Part shown: positions 1 through 8,065 of the stretch, one piece after another
Layout of the letters: each line of letters opens with the position of its first letter
How positions within the stretch are numbered: position 1 is the stretch's first letter
Notes under the pieces: model-generated
Databases searched by the model: none
The model's input: only the letters and a program-made list of their open reading frames with translations
What the model was told of the DNA's origin: nothing
DNA from: Planctomycetaceae bacterium
GTDB taxonomy: Bacteria; Planctomycetota; Planctomycetia; Pirellulales; Pirellulaceae
DNA: 32,445 nt
Assembly: GCA_016794985.1 (NCBI GenBank)
Contig: JAEUIQ010000089.1
Location: 1-32,445, forward strand
Reading direction: 5' to 3'
Translations under genes and position numbers: made by a program

Positions 1-11
1 AGCGCGCTAAC

Positions 12-54
12 CTTTAAAGACGTCGCCAAGTCGGAAGTGTCTTCACGGCGACGT
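12..54 (-). terminator. Putative intrinsic terminator after the Gfo/Idh/MocA gene
   Basis: ACGTCGCC (20-27) and GGCGACGT (47-54) form a perfect 8-bp stem. A second small hairpin, GAAG/CTTC around TGT (34-44), lies inside the 19-base loop. Read on the minus strand the structure starts about 15 bases after the stop codon at 70 and is followed by CTTTAAAGG, a weak T-rich tail. The position and symmetry fit transcription termination; the short T-run leaves doubt. Confidence 0.45.
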
Positions 55-69
55 AGAAGGTTGAAGCCG

Positions 70-1491
70 CTACCGTGGAGCATACTCGGTCGTTGACGGC
101 TTGGGGTCTATGATCGCATCGGCTTCTGGGAGACCGGTGGCTTTGCGGTTTGCTGTGTCCCACAGGATGGGTTTCTGCAGTCGCAACGCGAGAACTCCCA
201 ACATGCCGATCTCGGTGATTCTCGCGCCGATCTCAAACGGCGAGTACGTCTTCGCATCGCCCGCACAGGCCAACACCCATTCGAACATGTGCGAGTTATT
301 GACTTTGCTCCAACGTGGTCGCTGGCCGTTGGCAGCCTTGGAGGGATCCCATTTCAGAACTTCAGTATCGATGCGAGGTTGAGTCCGGGGGATCTTCGCT
401 ACTTCTGGCTGATCAGCTCCACGAAAATCCTTTGCCCCTCGGAGTCGCACACTGCAACCGGTATTCCAAAGTCCCGCGGACAAGGTTCCTTCGCTGCCCA
501 CAATCAGACATCCCGTTGTATCGACAGGTCCCTGAGTCACGTCTTGCGGCGGCAGGTTGTTGTCGCCGGAATAGAAAATGAGCTTCACCGGGCCCCGGTT
601 GCCTTTGGCCGCGAACTGAAAGTTAACAGTGCAGCGTGTCGCGAAGGATTCATGTCCCAGGTTTTCGCCGGTGGCGTCGATCCGTGTGGGAGCACCCAGA
701 TCTAGCGCACGATAAGCAAGCTGAAAACCGTGGCAGCAAAAGTCAGCCAGAGAGCCACCACCGAAATCGTACCACCCGCGCCATTTGCCAGGATGATAGA
801 TGTCGTTGTTGTAAGGTCTGGCCGGTGCCGAGCCCAGCCAGAAGTTCCAATCGAGTCCTTCCGGGATCGGATCGCTCATTGCCGGTCGATCCACTCCATT
901 CGGCCAGCTATGAGCCGGATGCCAAACGTGTACTTCGGTGATATTCCCCAGCAGCCCCGATTGGATGACTTCGTAGCTGCGGCGGAATCCCTCGGTCGAA
1001 CAACCTTGATTACCCGTTTGAGTCGCCAGTTTTGGATGACTCAGAGCCAGCTGCTCCAACGCCCGACATTCGGCGACGGAATGAGCCAATGGCTTTTCGC
1101 AATAGACGTGCTTGCCAGCTTTCAACGCCGCTTCGCAGATGGGCACATGCCAGTGGTCTGGTGTCGCGATGATCACGGCATCGACTCCCGATTCTTTCTC
1201 AAGCAGATCGCGATAGTCGTGATACGACCGAGCCTCTTTCAGTTCGTTGACTTGCCTGGCACTGTCGAGCTGTCGTTTGTCAACATCACAAATGGCGACA
1301 ATCTTCTGATCCAGCTTGTTGAGCTCTGGAACCAGATAGCCTCGCATCTGCCCACCCATCCCAATACAGGCAAACGAGAGTTTTTCATTGGCAGACTGTC
1401 TTGCCAACAGTCCTGAAGGCAGGACCATCGGCAACCCAACGGATGCGGCTGTGGTTTGAACAAATTTCCGACGAGAGACTTTGTGAGACAT
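70..1491 (-). CDS. Gfo/Idh/MocA family oxidoreductase, Tat-exported
   Basis: This is a 473-residue NAD(P)-dependent dehydrogenase-like protein of the Gfo/Idh/MocA family, probably acting on a sugar or sugar derivative outside the cytoplasm. The N-terminus has a twin-arginine motif (SRRKFVQ, residues 6-12) followed by a hydrophobic stretch. The Rossmann dinucleotide motif appears as CIGMGGQMRG near residue 42, then AICDVD, then IIATPDHWH and the family signature EKPLAH (near 133-138). The C-terminal half contains the WYDFGGGSLADFCCHG segment common in planctomycete members. Length is normal for exported members. The gene stands alone, with a probable terminator downstream and a 580-bp gap to a divergent LamG gene. 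Substrate cannot be deduced; planctomycetes carry many such paralogues. Confidence 0.93.
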   Translation of the reverse strand: MSHKVSRRKFVQTTAASVGLPMVLPSGLLARQSANEKLSFACIGMGGQMRGYLVPELNKLDQKIVAICDVDKRQLDSARQVNELKEARSYHDYRDLLEKESGVDAVIIATPDHWHVPICEAALKAGKHVYCEKPLAHSVAECRALEQLALSHPKLATQTGNQGCSTEGFRRSYEVIQSGLLGNITEVHVWHPAHSWPNGVDRPAMSDPIPEGLDWNFWLGSAPARPYNNDIYHPGKWRGWYDFGGGSLADFCCHGFQLAYRALDLGAPTRIDATGENLGHESFATRCTVNFQFAAKGNRGPVKLIFYSGDNNLPPQDVTQGPVDTTGCLIVGSEGTLSAGLWNTGCSVRLRGAKDFRGADQPEVAKIPRTQPRIDTEVLKWDPSKAANGQRPRWSKVNNSHMFEWVLACAGDAKTYSPFEIGARITEIGMLGVLALRLQKPILWDTANRKATGLPEADAIIDPKPSTTEYAPR

Positions 1492-2071
1492 GACGACCTA
1501 GCTGGATGGATCGAGTGTGTTGGGAGGAACACCGATATCGTACTGGACGGTGGGGATCGAATAAACCAGCCGAGTGAGCCTAGTGGTAAAACGCGCACGG
1601 CACGCGTTTGTGTCCCCAGTTGGTTCCCTTACAATGTTTGGGTGCCAACGTCGCGCATCTGCAACTGCAAACATGTGCGTCCGGACACACGGCTTTTCCA
1701 TCAAGAATGAATGTCTTCCTGTTCCACTCCGGCAAATCAGCGACCGGACATGACCTCGGATGAAACACTCAAACACGGCTACGGCTTCGCGACCCGCAGG
1801 TTGTCCCAACGAAACCAAAAAACTACAATCCTTCAGGGTGGTCCCCCCAACGGCGACAACCGTTGTCTTGAGAACTTGCTACATCCGACTGTGCGATGAA
1901 CGTGCGGCGGGAGACCACTTTTCAAGCTACGTTAGTTTCTGGGACAATCCCTTTTCATTGCGATCTGACATTCGAGCGTGAACGGGTCGAGGGCGGATTG
2001 TTGTGAACTTGTGTTACTTTTGAGTTAGACCAATTGTTGGGTTTGTTTGGGCCAGCAAAACGAGGTTCATC
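1492..2071. other. Intergenic region between divergent genes
   Basis: No convincing gene lies in these 580 bases; the short open frames overlap on both strands and show no domain or start signal. It should hold the promoters of the flanking divergent genes. Visible structures are a perfect 7-bp inverted repeat AAACGCG/CGCGTTT (1589-1609), followed directly by GTGTCCCCAGTTGG (1610-1623), which resembles the REP-like cores around the RAYT gene. There is also a 6-bp hairpin CAACGG/CCGTTG (1848-1865). Confidence 0.6.
1589..1609. repeat. Perfect 7-bp inverted repeat
   Basis: AAACGCG (1589-1595) and CGCGTTT (1603-1609) are exact reverse complements around a 7-base spacer. The site is about 100 bases upstream of the oxidoreductase start codon, so it could be an operator or a hairpin, but no family of binding site is recognised. 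Confidence 0.4.
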
Positions 2072-4075
2072 ATGTGGCACACTCGAACGGGGAAAACAAG
2101 CGGAGTCCCCAACAGTAGAAATGGCCGCGTTAGAGCAGTGGTTGCTTGGATATTCTTGCTTTTGTTCGTGGTTGTTGGGACCGCGATTTGGATTGTGGAC
2201 AACTCAGCCCCGAATTGGCAATCATTTGATTTGCCGAACGGTGGTTGCCGAGTGAAACTGCCTGGTCGTCCTAAGTTGGAGAAACTTCCGGGATCATCGG
2301 TTGTCTATTCGACAAGTATCCGGGAGCAAGATTTTTCGATTGGATTTCTCGATCTTGATCCTGCGAGTAACGCTTGGGACGTTATCACGAAATACGCGAC
2401 GGGATTTGCGCATGCGTTACCGGGTATGGTTGAAATCTCTCGCCGTAACATAACGCTCGATGGCCGAGATGGTCTTGAAGTTTCTGCGGCAGATTCTTCT
2501 GGCGAATCTGTCGTCGCCAGATTCGTCGTGGTTGAAGGACGATTGTTTACTATTTCTGCGTTTGGAGATGGAATAAACGCAACGCGCCCCGACGTCGTCA
2601 CATTTTTCGACTCTTTTAAAGTGACGAATCCCGACCCGCTCGGCCGAGCTGCTGAGCGTGGTGCGACTCCAACGGTCGAACTGTCCAATCGAGAATTGAA
2701 GGCGATGCGCGACGAGCTCGAAATGTTGAGGGTTGACGGGGAATTCAACAAGTGGTTTCAAAACGTGGAGCGACTTGCGCAAGCACTTCCGCTGCTTGAC
2801 GCGTATCCCGAGGTTCGATTGCTATTCTCATTCAGTATTCATGATGTGCGAGAAATAGCGGTCAAGGACAGCGTGAGTGGGAAGCTCTTCGGCAATCTGC
2901 AAAAGCCAGTTCGTCCAGGCTTTGGGGCCAGTGGAGTTGGACTAGCCTTTCCGGTAGCGAGACATGAGTTCGATGTACAAGATCTTGACGCATTTCGTGT
3001 TTTGAATGGTAAGCCATTCACGATTACCCTTTGGTTTTGTGCACGCGAAATGACGGGCAATCTATTTACGGCGTTTCCGTCAAACACCTCGGCAACAAAG
3101 AAAAACATACGCCTTGCTCTTTACGCGAATCATGCCAAGTTGGATTGGCCCTCGGGCGACAGTATTGATGTACCTGTTCCATCGGACGGGCAATGGCATC
3201 ACTTCGCGCTGAGTCGAACTTTAAGTGATAGCCTCGAGAGGATTGAGCTTTACATCGATGGTGTAGACGTGGGCCAAACGGAAATCGGCCCACAAGCGGA
3301 CCTCTCCGACTTAAACGGATTGAAGTTCGGTGGTGGCCAATTCGTTGGTGGTGTTGACGAGTTTGCGATTTTTCAGCGAGCACTCTCGAAAGAAGAAATT
3401 CGCAAGATCGCGGGCGTTTCTTCGGATCGTTCCTCGAAGGACCCGAAGTGGCTCTATGAGAATGCGTTACATTTACCTATGGACGTGACACGGAACGGGC
3501 GGCTTATTGACGGAAGTACAGGTAGTCCAGTGGGCGCTATTCGCGGCCGAACCGAGGGGACAGACGGAATTCGTGGCACGGCTACTCGATTTCAGGGTGG
3601 AGAGAACGGGGAATCGGAATCGTTGATCGATCTCAGTGAGATTGTGGATCGTTTAACGGGCAATGATAGTTTGGCATGCTCGATATCGTTTTGGATCCGT
3701 CCTTCCGGCTCCGCGACGATGCTCAAGAACGACGAGTTTGAATTGACCGTTTCTTCGGGTGTTGAAGCTACCAAGGCTCAAGTGAGATTGGCGGTACTTT
3801 CGCCGAGCAGCGATCATCCAGGACTGACTGCACCATTCTCTCCTGAAAACGATTGGAGCCATGTCGTACTAACTCGCGATGTCACGGGATCCGTACGATT
3901 GTTTGTCAACGGAAAAAAAGTGGATTCCGATCTAGGGCTTACAATTACAACAAACACCAATTCCCTATTTAAAGAGTTGCTTTGGTGCGATTCTCCGTGC
4001 GACGTCGACGAAGTCGCTGTCTATCGGCGAGAATTGGAAGCAGGAGAGGTATTGTTGCTGTTCGGTCCCCAGTAG
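2072..4075 (+). CDS. Membrane-anchored protein with two LamG-like domains
   Basis: This 667-residue protein begins with a short basic cytoplasmic tail, one transmembrane helix (about residues 21-42) and an extracytoplasmic body. Residues about 45-190 resemble a module often found at the start of planctomycete secreted proteins, ending in FFDSFKVTNPD. Two concanavalin A/LamG-like jelly-roll domains follow (about 255-430 and 475-665). They carry phrases typical of this fold: WHHFALSRT, IELYIDGVDVGQT, FGGGQFVGGVDEFAIFQRALS, WSHVVLTRD, VRLFVNGKKV and CDVDEVAVYRREL. LamG domains usually bind glycans or proteins at the surface; no ligand can be named. The ATG is preceded by CGAGG. The gene is visibly AT-richer than the PQQ gene (25/60 G+C in the line from 2521). 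Confidence 0.85.
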   Translation: MWHTRTGKTSGVPNSRNGRVRAVVAWIFLLLFVVVGTAIWIVDNSAPNWQSFDLPNGGCRVKLPGRPKLEKLPGSSVVYSTSIREQDFSIGFLDLDPASNAWDVITKYATGFAHALPGMVEISRRNITLDGRDGLEVSAADSSGESVVARFVVVEGRLFTISAFGDGINATRPDVVTFFDSFKVTNPDPLGRAAERGATPTVELSNRELKAMRDELEMLRVDGEFNKWFQNVERLAQALPLLDAYPEVRLLFSFSIHDVREIAVKDSVSGKLFGNLQKPVRPGFGASGVGLAFPVARHEFDVQDLDAFRVLNGKPFTITLWFCAREMTGNLFTAFPSNTSATKKNIRLALYANHAKLDWPSGDSIDVPVPSDGQWHHFALSRTLSDSLERIELYIDGVDVGQTEIGPQADLSDLNGLKFGGGQFVGGVDEFAIFQRALSKEEIRKIAGVSSDRSSKDPKWLYENALHLPMDVTRNGRLIDGSTGSPVGAIRGRTEGTDGIRGTATRFQGGENGESESLIDLSEIVDRLTGNDSLACSISFWIRPSGSATMLKNDEFELTVSSGVEATKAQVRLAVLSPSSDHPGLTAPFSPENDWSHVVLTRDVTGSVRLFVNGKKVDSDLGLTITTNTNSLFKELLWCDSPCDVDEVAVYRRELEAGEVLLLFGPQ

Positions 4076-4617
4076 CTTTGTTGCGCCTCGGATGGGTGAG
4101 GTTTTCTGAACAGGCAGGAATCGCTGTAGAACGAGACGTTGCCTGGCCCCGAGTTGGTAGAGCGAGACGTTGCCTGGCCCCGAGTTGGGGAGCGCGACGT
4201 TGCCTGGCCCGAGTTGGGAATCGCTGGGGGACAGACATTTTGACCGGGAAAAGAAAAGGTGCCTGTCCCCAACGAGACTTTGCTTTTAGGAGGAACGCCG
4301 GTCGGGGCAGGGAAAAGCGAATCGGTGCCTGTCCCCACTCCAACGAAAGTGACGGGACACAATGCGACGGTGCCGGTCCTCGATTTGCAAATAGAGTTTG
4401 GTGCCTGTCCCCGAGTTGGAGAACGACTGGGGACCCGACCGGACCCTTTGTTGCTGATTTTTTTTTAAACTACTCGGGTGGGCGAGGCCGAATTGGGCAT
4501 TGTCGAGTTGTAGAAGGCCAATCGATGGAGCCTTGCTATCGCAAGTTGTTGTTGGTTCAACAATTGACGGCGACTTTACAATCTGGACCAGTAGAATGAT
4601 CAGGCCATGGCAGTTGA
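4076..4617. repeat. REP-like repeat cluster downstream of the RAYT gene
   Basis: The interval holds no credible gene but many copies of a short motif with core GTGCCTGTCCCC. Clear copies are near 4259-4270, 4325-4336 and 4400-4411, and a degenerate one (GGTGCCGGTCCTC) is near 4369. A variant core TGCCTGGCCCC occurs three times in a short tandem array (4132-4219). An inverted GGGGACAG (4227-4234) pairs exactly with CTGTCCCC (4263-4270), giving an 8-bp stem with a 28-base loop, the hairpin arrangement expected of REP/BIME elements. The same motif recurs on the other side of the RAYT gene. Confidence 0.75.
4132..4219 (+). repeat. Three tandem 30/31-bp units containing a REP-like core variant
   Basis: Units begin at about 4132, 4163 and 4193 with CGAGACGTT or CGCGACGTT, continue with GCCTGGCCCCGAGTTGG (the third lacks one C) and end before 4220. 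Period is 31 then 30 bases. The core differs from the neighbouring GCCTGTCCCC copies by T to G, so this is a locally amplified subtype. Confidence 0.8.
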
Positions 4618-5769
4618 TTACAGCGCGACGACTGGCTGCCGCTGCTGTTGATTCTCACTCACCTCCGTCTTCAGTTGATTAAATCTTGAGGCTTTGAACC
4701 GACGGCCAAACAGCCAGATTGATTCGTAAAAACCAGTCGGCTCAATGTTCAATTGCTGAAGTAGCGGTACTGCCTCGGCGGGAATGAAACCGCTACCTCC
4801 GTCCTTCTGTTGCCGACCCACCAAATCCAAAATCCATAAGTACTTGACCAAGGACATGCGGATCGAGCCTCGGCAACTCGCTCGTCGAGCACGTTTCGCT
4901 GCTTGGCTGTTCAAGGTCTCGTCAGCGGATGAATACGTTACCGCAGCCTCTTGGCCAGCAGGCTCCTGACTAGCAGACTTTTCAGCCGATTCTATATCCT
5001 GCGGGTCGATTTCAACCGGACTCAGCCAACCACTACACGCATGATCGAGCCGTTCCCATTGCGCCGAATCCGAACCCGAATGAAGTTGCAAAGATATCTG
5101 GTTTTCACCCTGCGTCGCGAGATGCACGCGTAGATCATCCAGGCGTTCCTTCGCACCCGTATAGTCGGACTCCTCGATGGATTCTGCCATGCCGGCTCGG
5201 ATGGGATTCAAATCGACATACATCATGCAGCGCAGGACGGAACTGGCATCCAGCAAAACATGGGCTTTGAATCTGGATTCCCAAAAATGGCCGACTTGTT
5301 TGTCCTCGCGATTCGACCTTACCGCAATGTACTGCGCGTAGCTTTGCATCCAATAACTGATATCGGATAACTTAAGCCGCAGTTTCTCAACGAGTTTTGG
5401 CTTCGATGTGATCGCTTCAATCTGCTTGGTTGTTGGCTCGATGATATTTCCGTCGCGGTCGCGTTTCGGTGTGATCATCAACGATCGTCGGGCGACGGTT
5501 TCCGGTGACCATTGCCGAGCAATATCGGGCCGCGATCGTAAAACCTGATGGGTATGATTGTGTAGCACAGCGAACGTTAAAATTTCTACGGCGAAAACCC
5601 CGGCGAGGTGTTCGAGGCGATCTCGTGACCATTGGCGTCGATGTTCACGGTCAGTTTTTGTGAGCGGATCGACTCCACAGAGTGACATCGCGCGAATGCA
5701 TCGGTTCCAGACATGAACTACTTGTGATACGGACGGATTAAGCGATTCTTTGCGAGCTTTTCTAGCCAT
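4618..5769 (-). CDS. REP-associated tyrosine transposase (RAYT, Y1/HUH family)
   Basis: This is a 383-residue single-strand endonuclease-like transposase of the IS200/IS605-type Y1 superfamily. In this family such proteins cut at REP hairpins and are usually domesticated rather than self-mobile. The HUH motif is NHTH (residues 71-74, after FAVLH). The catalytic tyrosine is probably in SYAQYIAVRSN (Y144 or Y147). The family blocks GHFWESRFKAHVL and YVDLNPIRAGM follow, at about 160-195. A roughly 170-residue C-terminal tail has no recognised domain. An upstream GTG/ATG frame extends to 5907, but I chose the ATG at 5769 because homology starts at MARKARKESL. The extra 46 codons also run across an inverted REP-like core (5788-5802). 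REP-like repeats flank the gene on both sides. Confidence 0.88.
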   Translation of the reverse strand: MARKARKESLNPSVSQVVHVWNRCIRAMSLCGVDPLTKTDREHRRQWSRDRLEHLAGVFAVEILTFAVLHNHTHQVLRSRPDIARQWSPETVARRSLMITPKRDRDGNIIEPTTKQIEAITSKPKLVEKLRLKLSDISYWMQSYAQYIAVRSNREDKQVGHFWESRFKAHVLLDASSVLRCMMYVDLNPIRAGMAESIEESDYTGAKERLDDLRVHLATQGENQISLQLHSGSDSAQWERLDHACSGWLSPVEIDPQDIESAEKSASQEPAGQEAAVTYSSADETLNSQAAKRARRASCRGSIRMSLVKYLWILDLVGRQQKDGGSGFIPAEAVPLLQQLNIEPTGFYESIWLFGRRFKASRFNQLKTEVSENQQQRQPVVAL

Positions 5770-6147
5770 AATGGGATTCCCACTCAAACAGGGACAGCCA
5801 CCTTCGGCGTCATTGACGAAGATACCTGCGAGTAAACAAAGCCACCGAATCCCATCGGCAACATGCGAGGTCTGACCAAATCTTACCAGTTGTAATTTGC
5901 ATTGCAAGCTTTTTTTTCACAAATCAAAATGTCTGCGTCGGTCGAATGCTTGCCCCATTGGTAAACCTCCGATTCCGACGAGTATTCAGCACCAGATAGT
6001 GCCTGTCCCCGATTACGCCCGATTACGACGCCTCGATACTTCATGTTTCATTGAGTACGCGAGCAAGCGGGATCAGCGCTTCGCAACAGAAAACCAAAGT
6101 GACACAGTATAGGGTCTGTCCCGGTCTCAGCTCTTCCCAAGTTAAGC

Positions 6148-6321
6148 TTCCATTTGCCAAATGGCTGTCCCCGATTACCAGTCGTCGTTGTCTGTCCCCG
6201 CCGACGATCTCCCGCGACCTCCGGCCTAATGCCTGCCCGCAATTCTGTTCTCCGTGTCGAGTGCCTGTCCCCTGTCAGTCACCAGTCAGACGTTCCATCT
6301 GCCAAGTGCCTGTCCCCGATT
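6148..6321 (+). repeat. Pair of 29-bp direct repeats carrying the REP-like core
   Basis: TTCCATTTGCCAAATGGCTG at 6148 and TTCCATCTGCCAAGTGCCTG at 6293 both continue into TCCCCGATT, giving matching 29-base units at 6148-6176 and 6293-6321. In the first copy CCATTTG/CAAATGG (6150-6164) is a perfect palindrome around one C; the second copy has lost part of that symmetry. The longer unit probably approximates the full REP-like element. Confidence 0.7.
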
Positions 6322-6403
6322 CGGGATTCGGAGTTGCCTGTCCCCCAATTCTACCCCAGTTCTAAAAGACTAAAGTGACTGTCCCCTGTTAGGGTCCCCT
6401 GTT

Positions 6404-6431
6404 AGGGTCGCAAAATCGACCGGGCGACCCT
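6404..6431. repeat. 8-bp inverted repeat (hairpin)
   Basis: AGGGTCGC (6404-6411) and GCGACCCT (6424-6431) are exact reverse complements around a 12-base loop. Neither side has a T-run, so it is not a clear terminator. It lies at the end of the REP-like cluster, about 220 bases past the stop of the minus-strand gene at 6654. Confidence 0.45.
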
Positions 6432-6653
6432 CAAAACTACTTGCCGACAGCCTGTCTCAGTTCTCCTGAATAGATGCGAGGGACATTCCGACCCAAACTT
6501 GTCGCCCAGTACATCATCGGCAAAGAGATGATCACCCAGGAATGGTAGCGCTATCATGTGGACACCGATCCAATCGCCTTTTCCGAGCCGCCCATCATCA
6601 CGCCAATCTTCTGCGACAATATCAAAAGCATGATGCGACTTTCTTCCCTTTGG

Positions 6654-7898
6654 CTATTTTTTTTGGATCGGGTTGGCTTTGCGCCATTCTGCGTATTTTT
6701 GGAAGGCGGCTTGGCGGGTTTCGTCTTTCGTGAAACCGGCGAATTCCCAGTTGTCGAACTTCTCGCTGTTCGAGCCGAGAATGTCGAAGCCATATTCCTG
6801 AAAGGATTGCCCGCTGAGTTTCACGCAGATCGCCAACGCATAATCACGAGCACGGGTTTCGACTGTGATCTTCGTTCCATCATTCAAATCAAATTCGACT
6901 TCGGAGCGCAAAATCGTCTCATCCTTAAACAGCTTCTCCTCAAAATACGCAACTTGATCGTTCTTGGGCAAGCTGGACCCTGCCACCATCGACATCGCGA
7001 TTACCTTTTGGTACGGCATCCCCTGTGAGGTTCTCGAGGCAGCGAAATGCATGAGGAATTCGAGGGCGTCCGAATCGCTCTGCAGATTCATAATCCGCTT
7101 ATTGATCATGTCTTGCACGAAGAAAAGGAACGATTGCATGGCCAGAGGTTCGGGAACTCGTTTGGCCCAAGCGAACAGCAGCTTGCGGAAATAAAGTCCC
7201 TTGTTGGGATCGCTCATCACCGCCTCATACTCTGGTGTCCAAAAAATGCCGATCAACCGTTGATAGTTGCGGTCGCCGCCTTTCTCTTGTTTGGTATTCG
7301 ATTCATCTATGGATGGACCAATATTCTCGTCGGCAGCCATCAGCAGCAGCGCGGCGCCTCCCGTCGCCGGACAAGAGACTTCATCGCTGCGGTTAACGGT
7401 TTTGAAGACAAAGCCGAAATAGGTGGCACCCGTCTTTTTCGGGTTGCTGGCGGCTTCATCAAACATCTGCAGATTGTTCCGGCATAGCTCGACGAAAAAC
7501 TTGCGAGCGTTCAGATCCGTGCCGCAGATTTTTTCGTAGGTGGCACCCAGCGGAAGAGTATTCTCGACGCGTTCCTCCGGATTGGTGGCGAATTCATCGA
7601 CACGACGCTGGAGTTCGAGCATGCGAAGCAACGGGATCAGCGATTCGCAACGCGCTGCGATCTCGGGATCAGGATTCTTGCAACCTTGTTCAATCGCTTG
7701 GCGAGCGTCCAGGCCCAAGTTTGTCAGTTCTCGGCTCGCGGCTTCCCGCTCCAAATACTTGGGGTTACCAAGTTGGCGGACCAATTCGTTGGCCAAGAAC
7801 TCGATCTCTGATGGAGTTTTCTCCTGTTCGGCCGACCGAGCCGGTACGGCGGACAGCCACACCACCACAGCCAGCAAACATGGAATCAACGACTTCAT
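6654..7898 (-). CDS. Secreted hypothetical protein with HEAT-like N-terminal region
   Basis: The 414-residue product starts with a signal peptide (MKSLIPCLLAVVVWLSAVPARSAEQ, cleavage probably after ARS). The ATG at 7898 is preferred over an upstream in-frame start at 7952 because the signal peptide begins there. Residues about 30-100 read like one HEAT-type helical repeat, seen often in planctomycete exported proteins: LVRQLGNPKYLEREAASREL, then a stretch ending PEIAARCESLIPLL. The remaining ~300 residues are mainly helical-looking, without a motif I recognise. The PQQ propeller gene lies 167 bases upstream on the same strand, so a shared transcript is possible but not evident. Function unknown. 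Confidence 0.8.
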   Translation of the reverse strand: MKSLIPCLLAVVVWLSAVPARSAEQEKTPSEIEFLANELVRQLGNPKYLEREAASRELTNLGLDARQAIEQGCKNPDPEIAARCESLIPLLRMLELQRRVDEFATNPEERVENTLPLGATYEKICGTDLNARKFFVELCRNNLQMFDEAASNPKKTGATYFGFVFKTVNRSDEVSCPATGGAALLLMAADENIGPSIDESNTKQEKGGDRNYQRLIGIFWTPEYEAVMSDPNKGLYFRKLLFAWAKRVPEPLAMQSFLFFVQDMINKRIMNLQSDSDALEFLMHFAASRTSQGMPYQKVIAMSMVAGSSLPKNDQVAYFEEKLFKDETILRSEVEFDLNDGTKITVETRARDYALAICVKLSGQSFQEYGFDILGSNSEKFDNWEFAGFTKDETRQAAFQKYAEWRKANPIQKK

Positions 7899-8065
7899 GG
7901 AGTTACCCTGATAAAGAGGCGCCCGAAAACATGCCGAGCGCCGAGTCCGCAATCACGCCTAGCTTAATCACCAGCGTTTGCCTTAATCGCCCGAGTTCGT
8001 AAAGAATCTGGCGAACGAGACGTACGCTTTTCCAATTGCCACCTCGTCATGGCTGAGCAGCCAAA

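Larger units (their letters stand above)
5770..6653. repeat. REP-like repeat cluster upstream of the RAYT gene
   Basis: No gene is convincing in this 884-base stretch. It holds at least eight copies of the GTGCCTGTCCCC-type core, all in plus orientation: 5999-6010, 6113-6124 (degenerate), 6161-6172, 6188-6199, 6261-6272, 6306-6317, 6334-6345 and 6375-6386. One reverse-oriented half copy lies just before the RAYT start (5788-5802). Several copies continue into GATT. Within it are a 29-bp duplicated unit, a 13-bp tandem duplication (6381-6406) and an 8-bp inverted repeat (6404-6431). Bases 6432-6653 show nothing I can name. Confidence 0.75.

Noticed and set aside
730..1416. 228-residue plus-strand frame
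   Set aside because: It is the antisense shadow of the Gfo/Idh/MocA gene.
4618..5769. Active IS200/IS605 insertion sequence
   Set aside because: No TnpB partner, no defined IS ends and no target duplication are seen. The sequence blocks and repeats fit a RAYT instead.
5770..5907. N-terminal extension of the RAYT protein to the upstream start
   Set aside because: These codons cross a REP-like core and show no family similarity; homology starts at the ATG at 5769.
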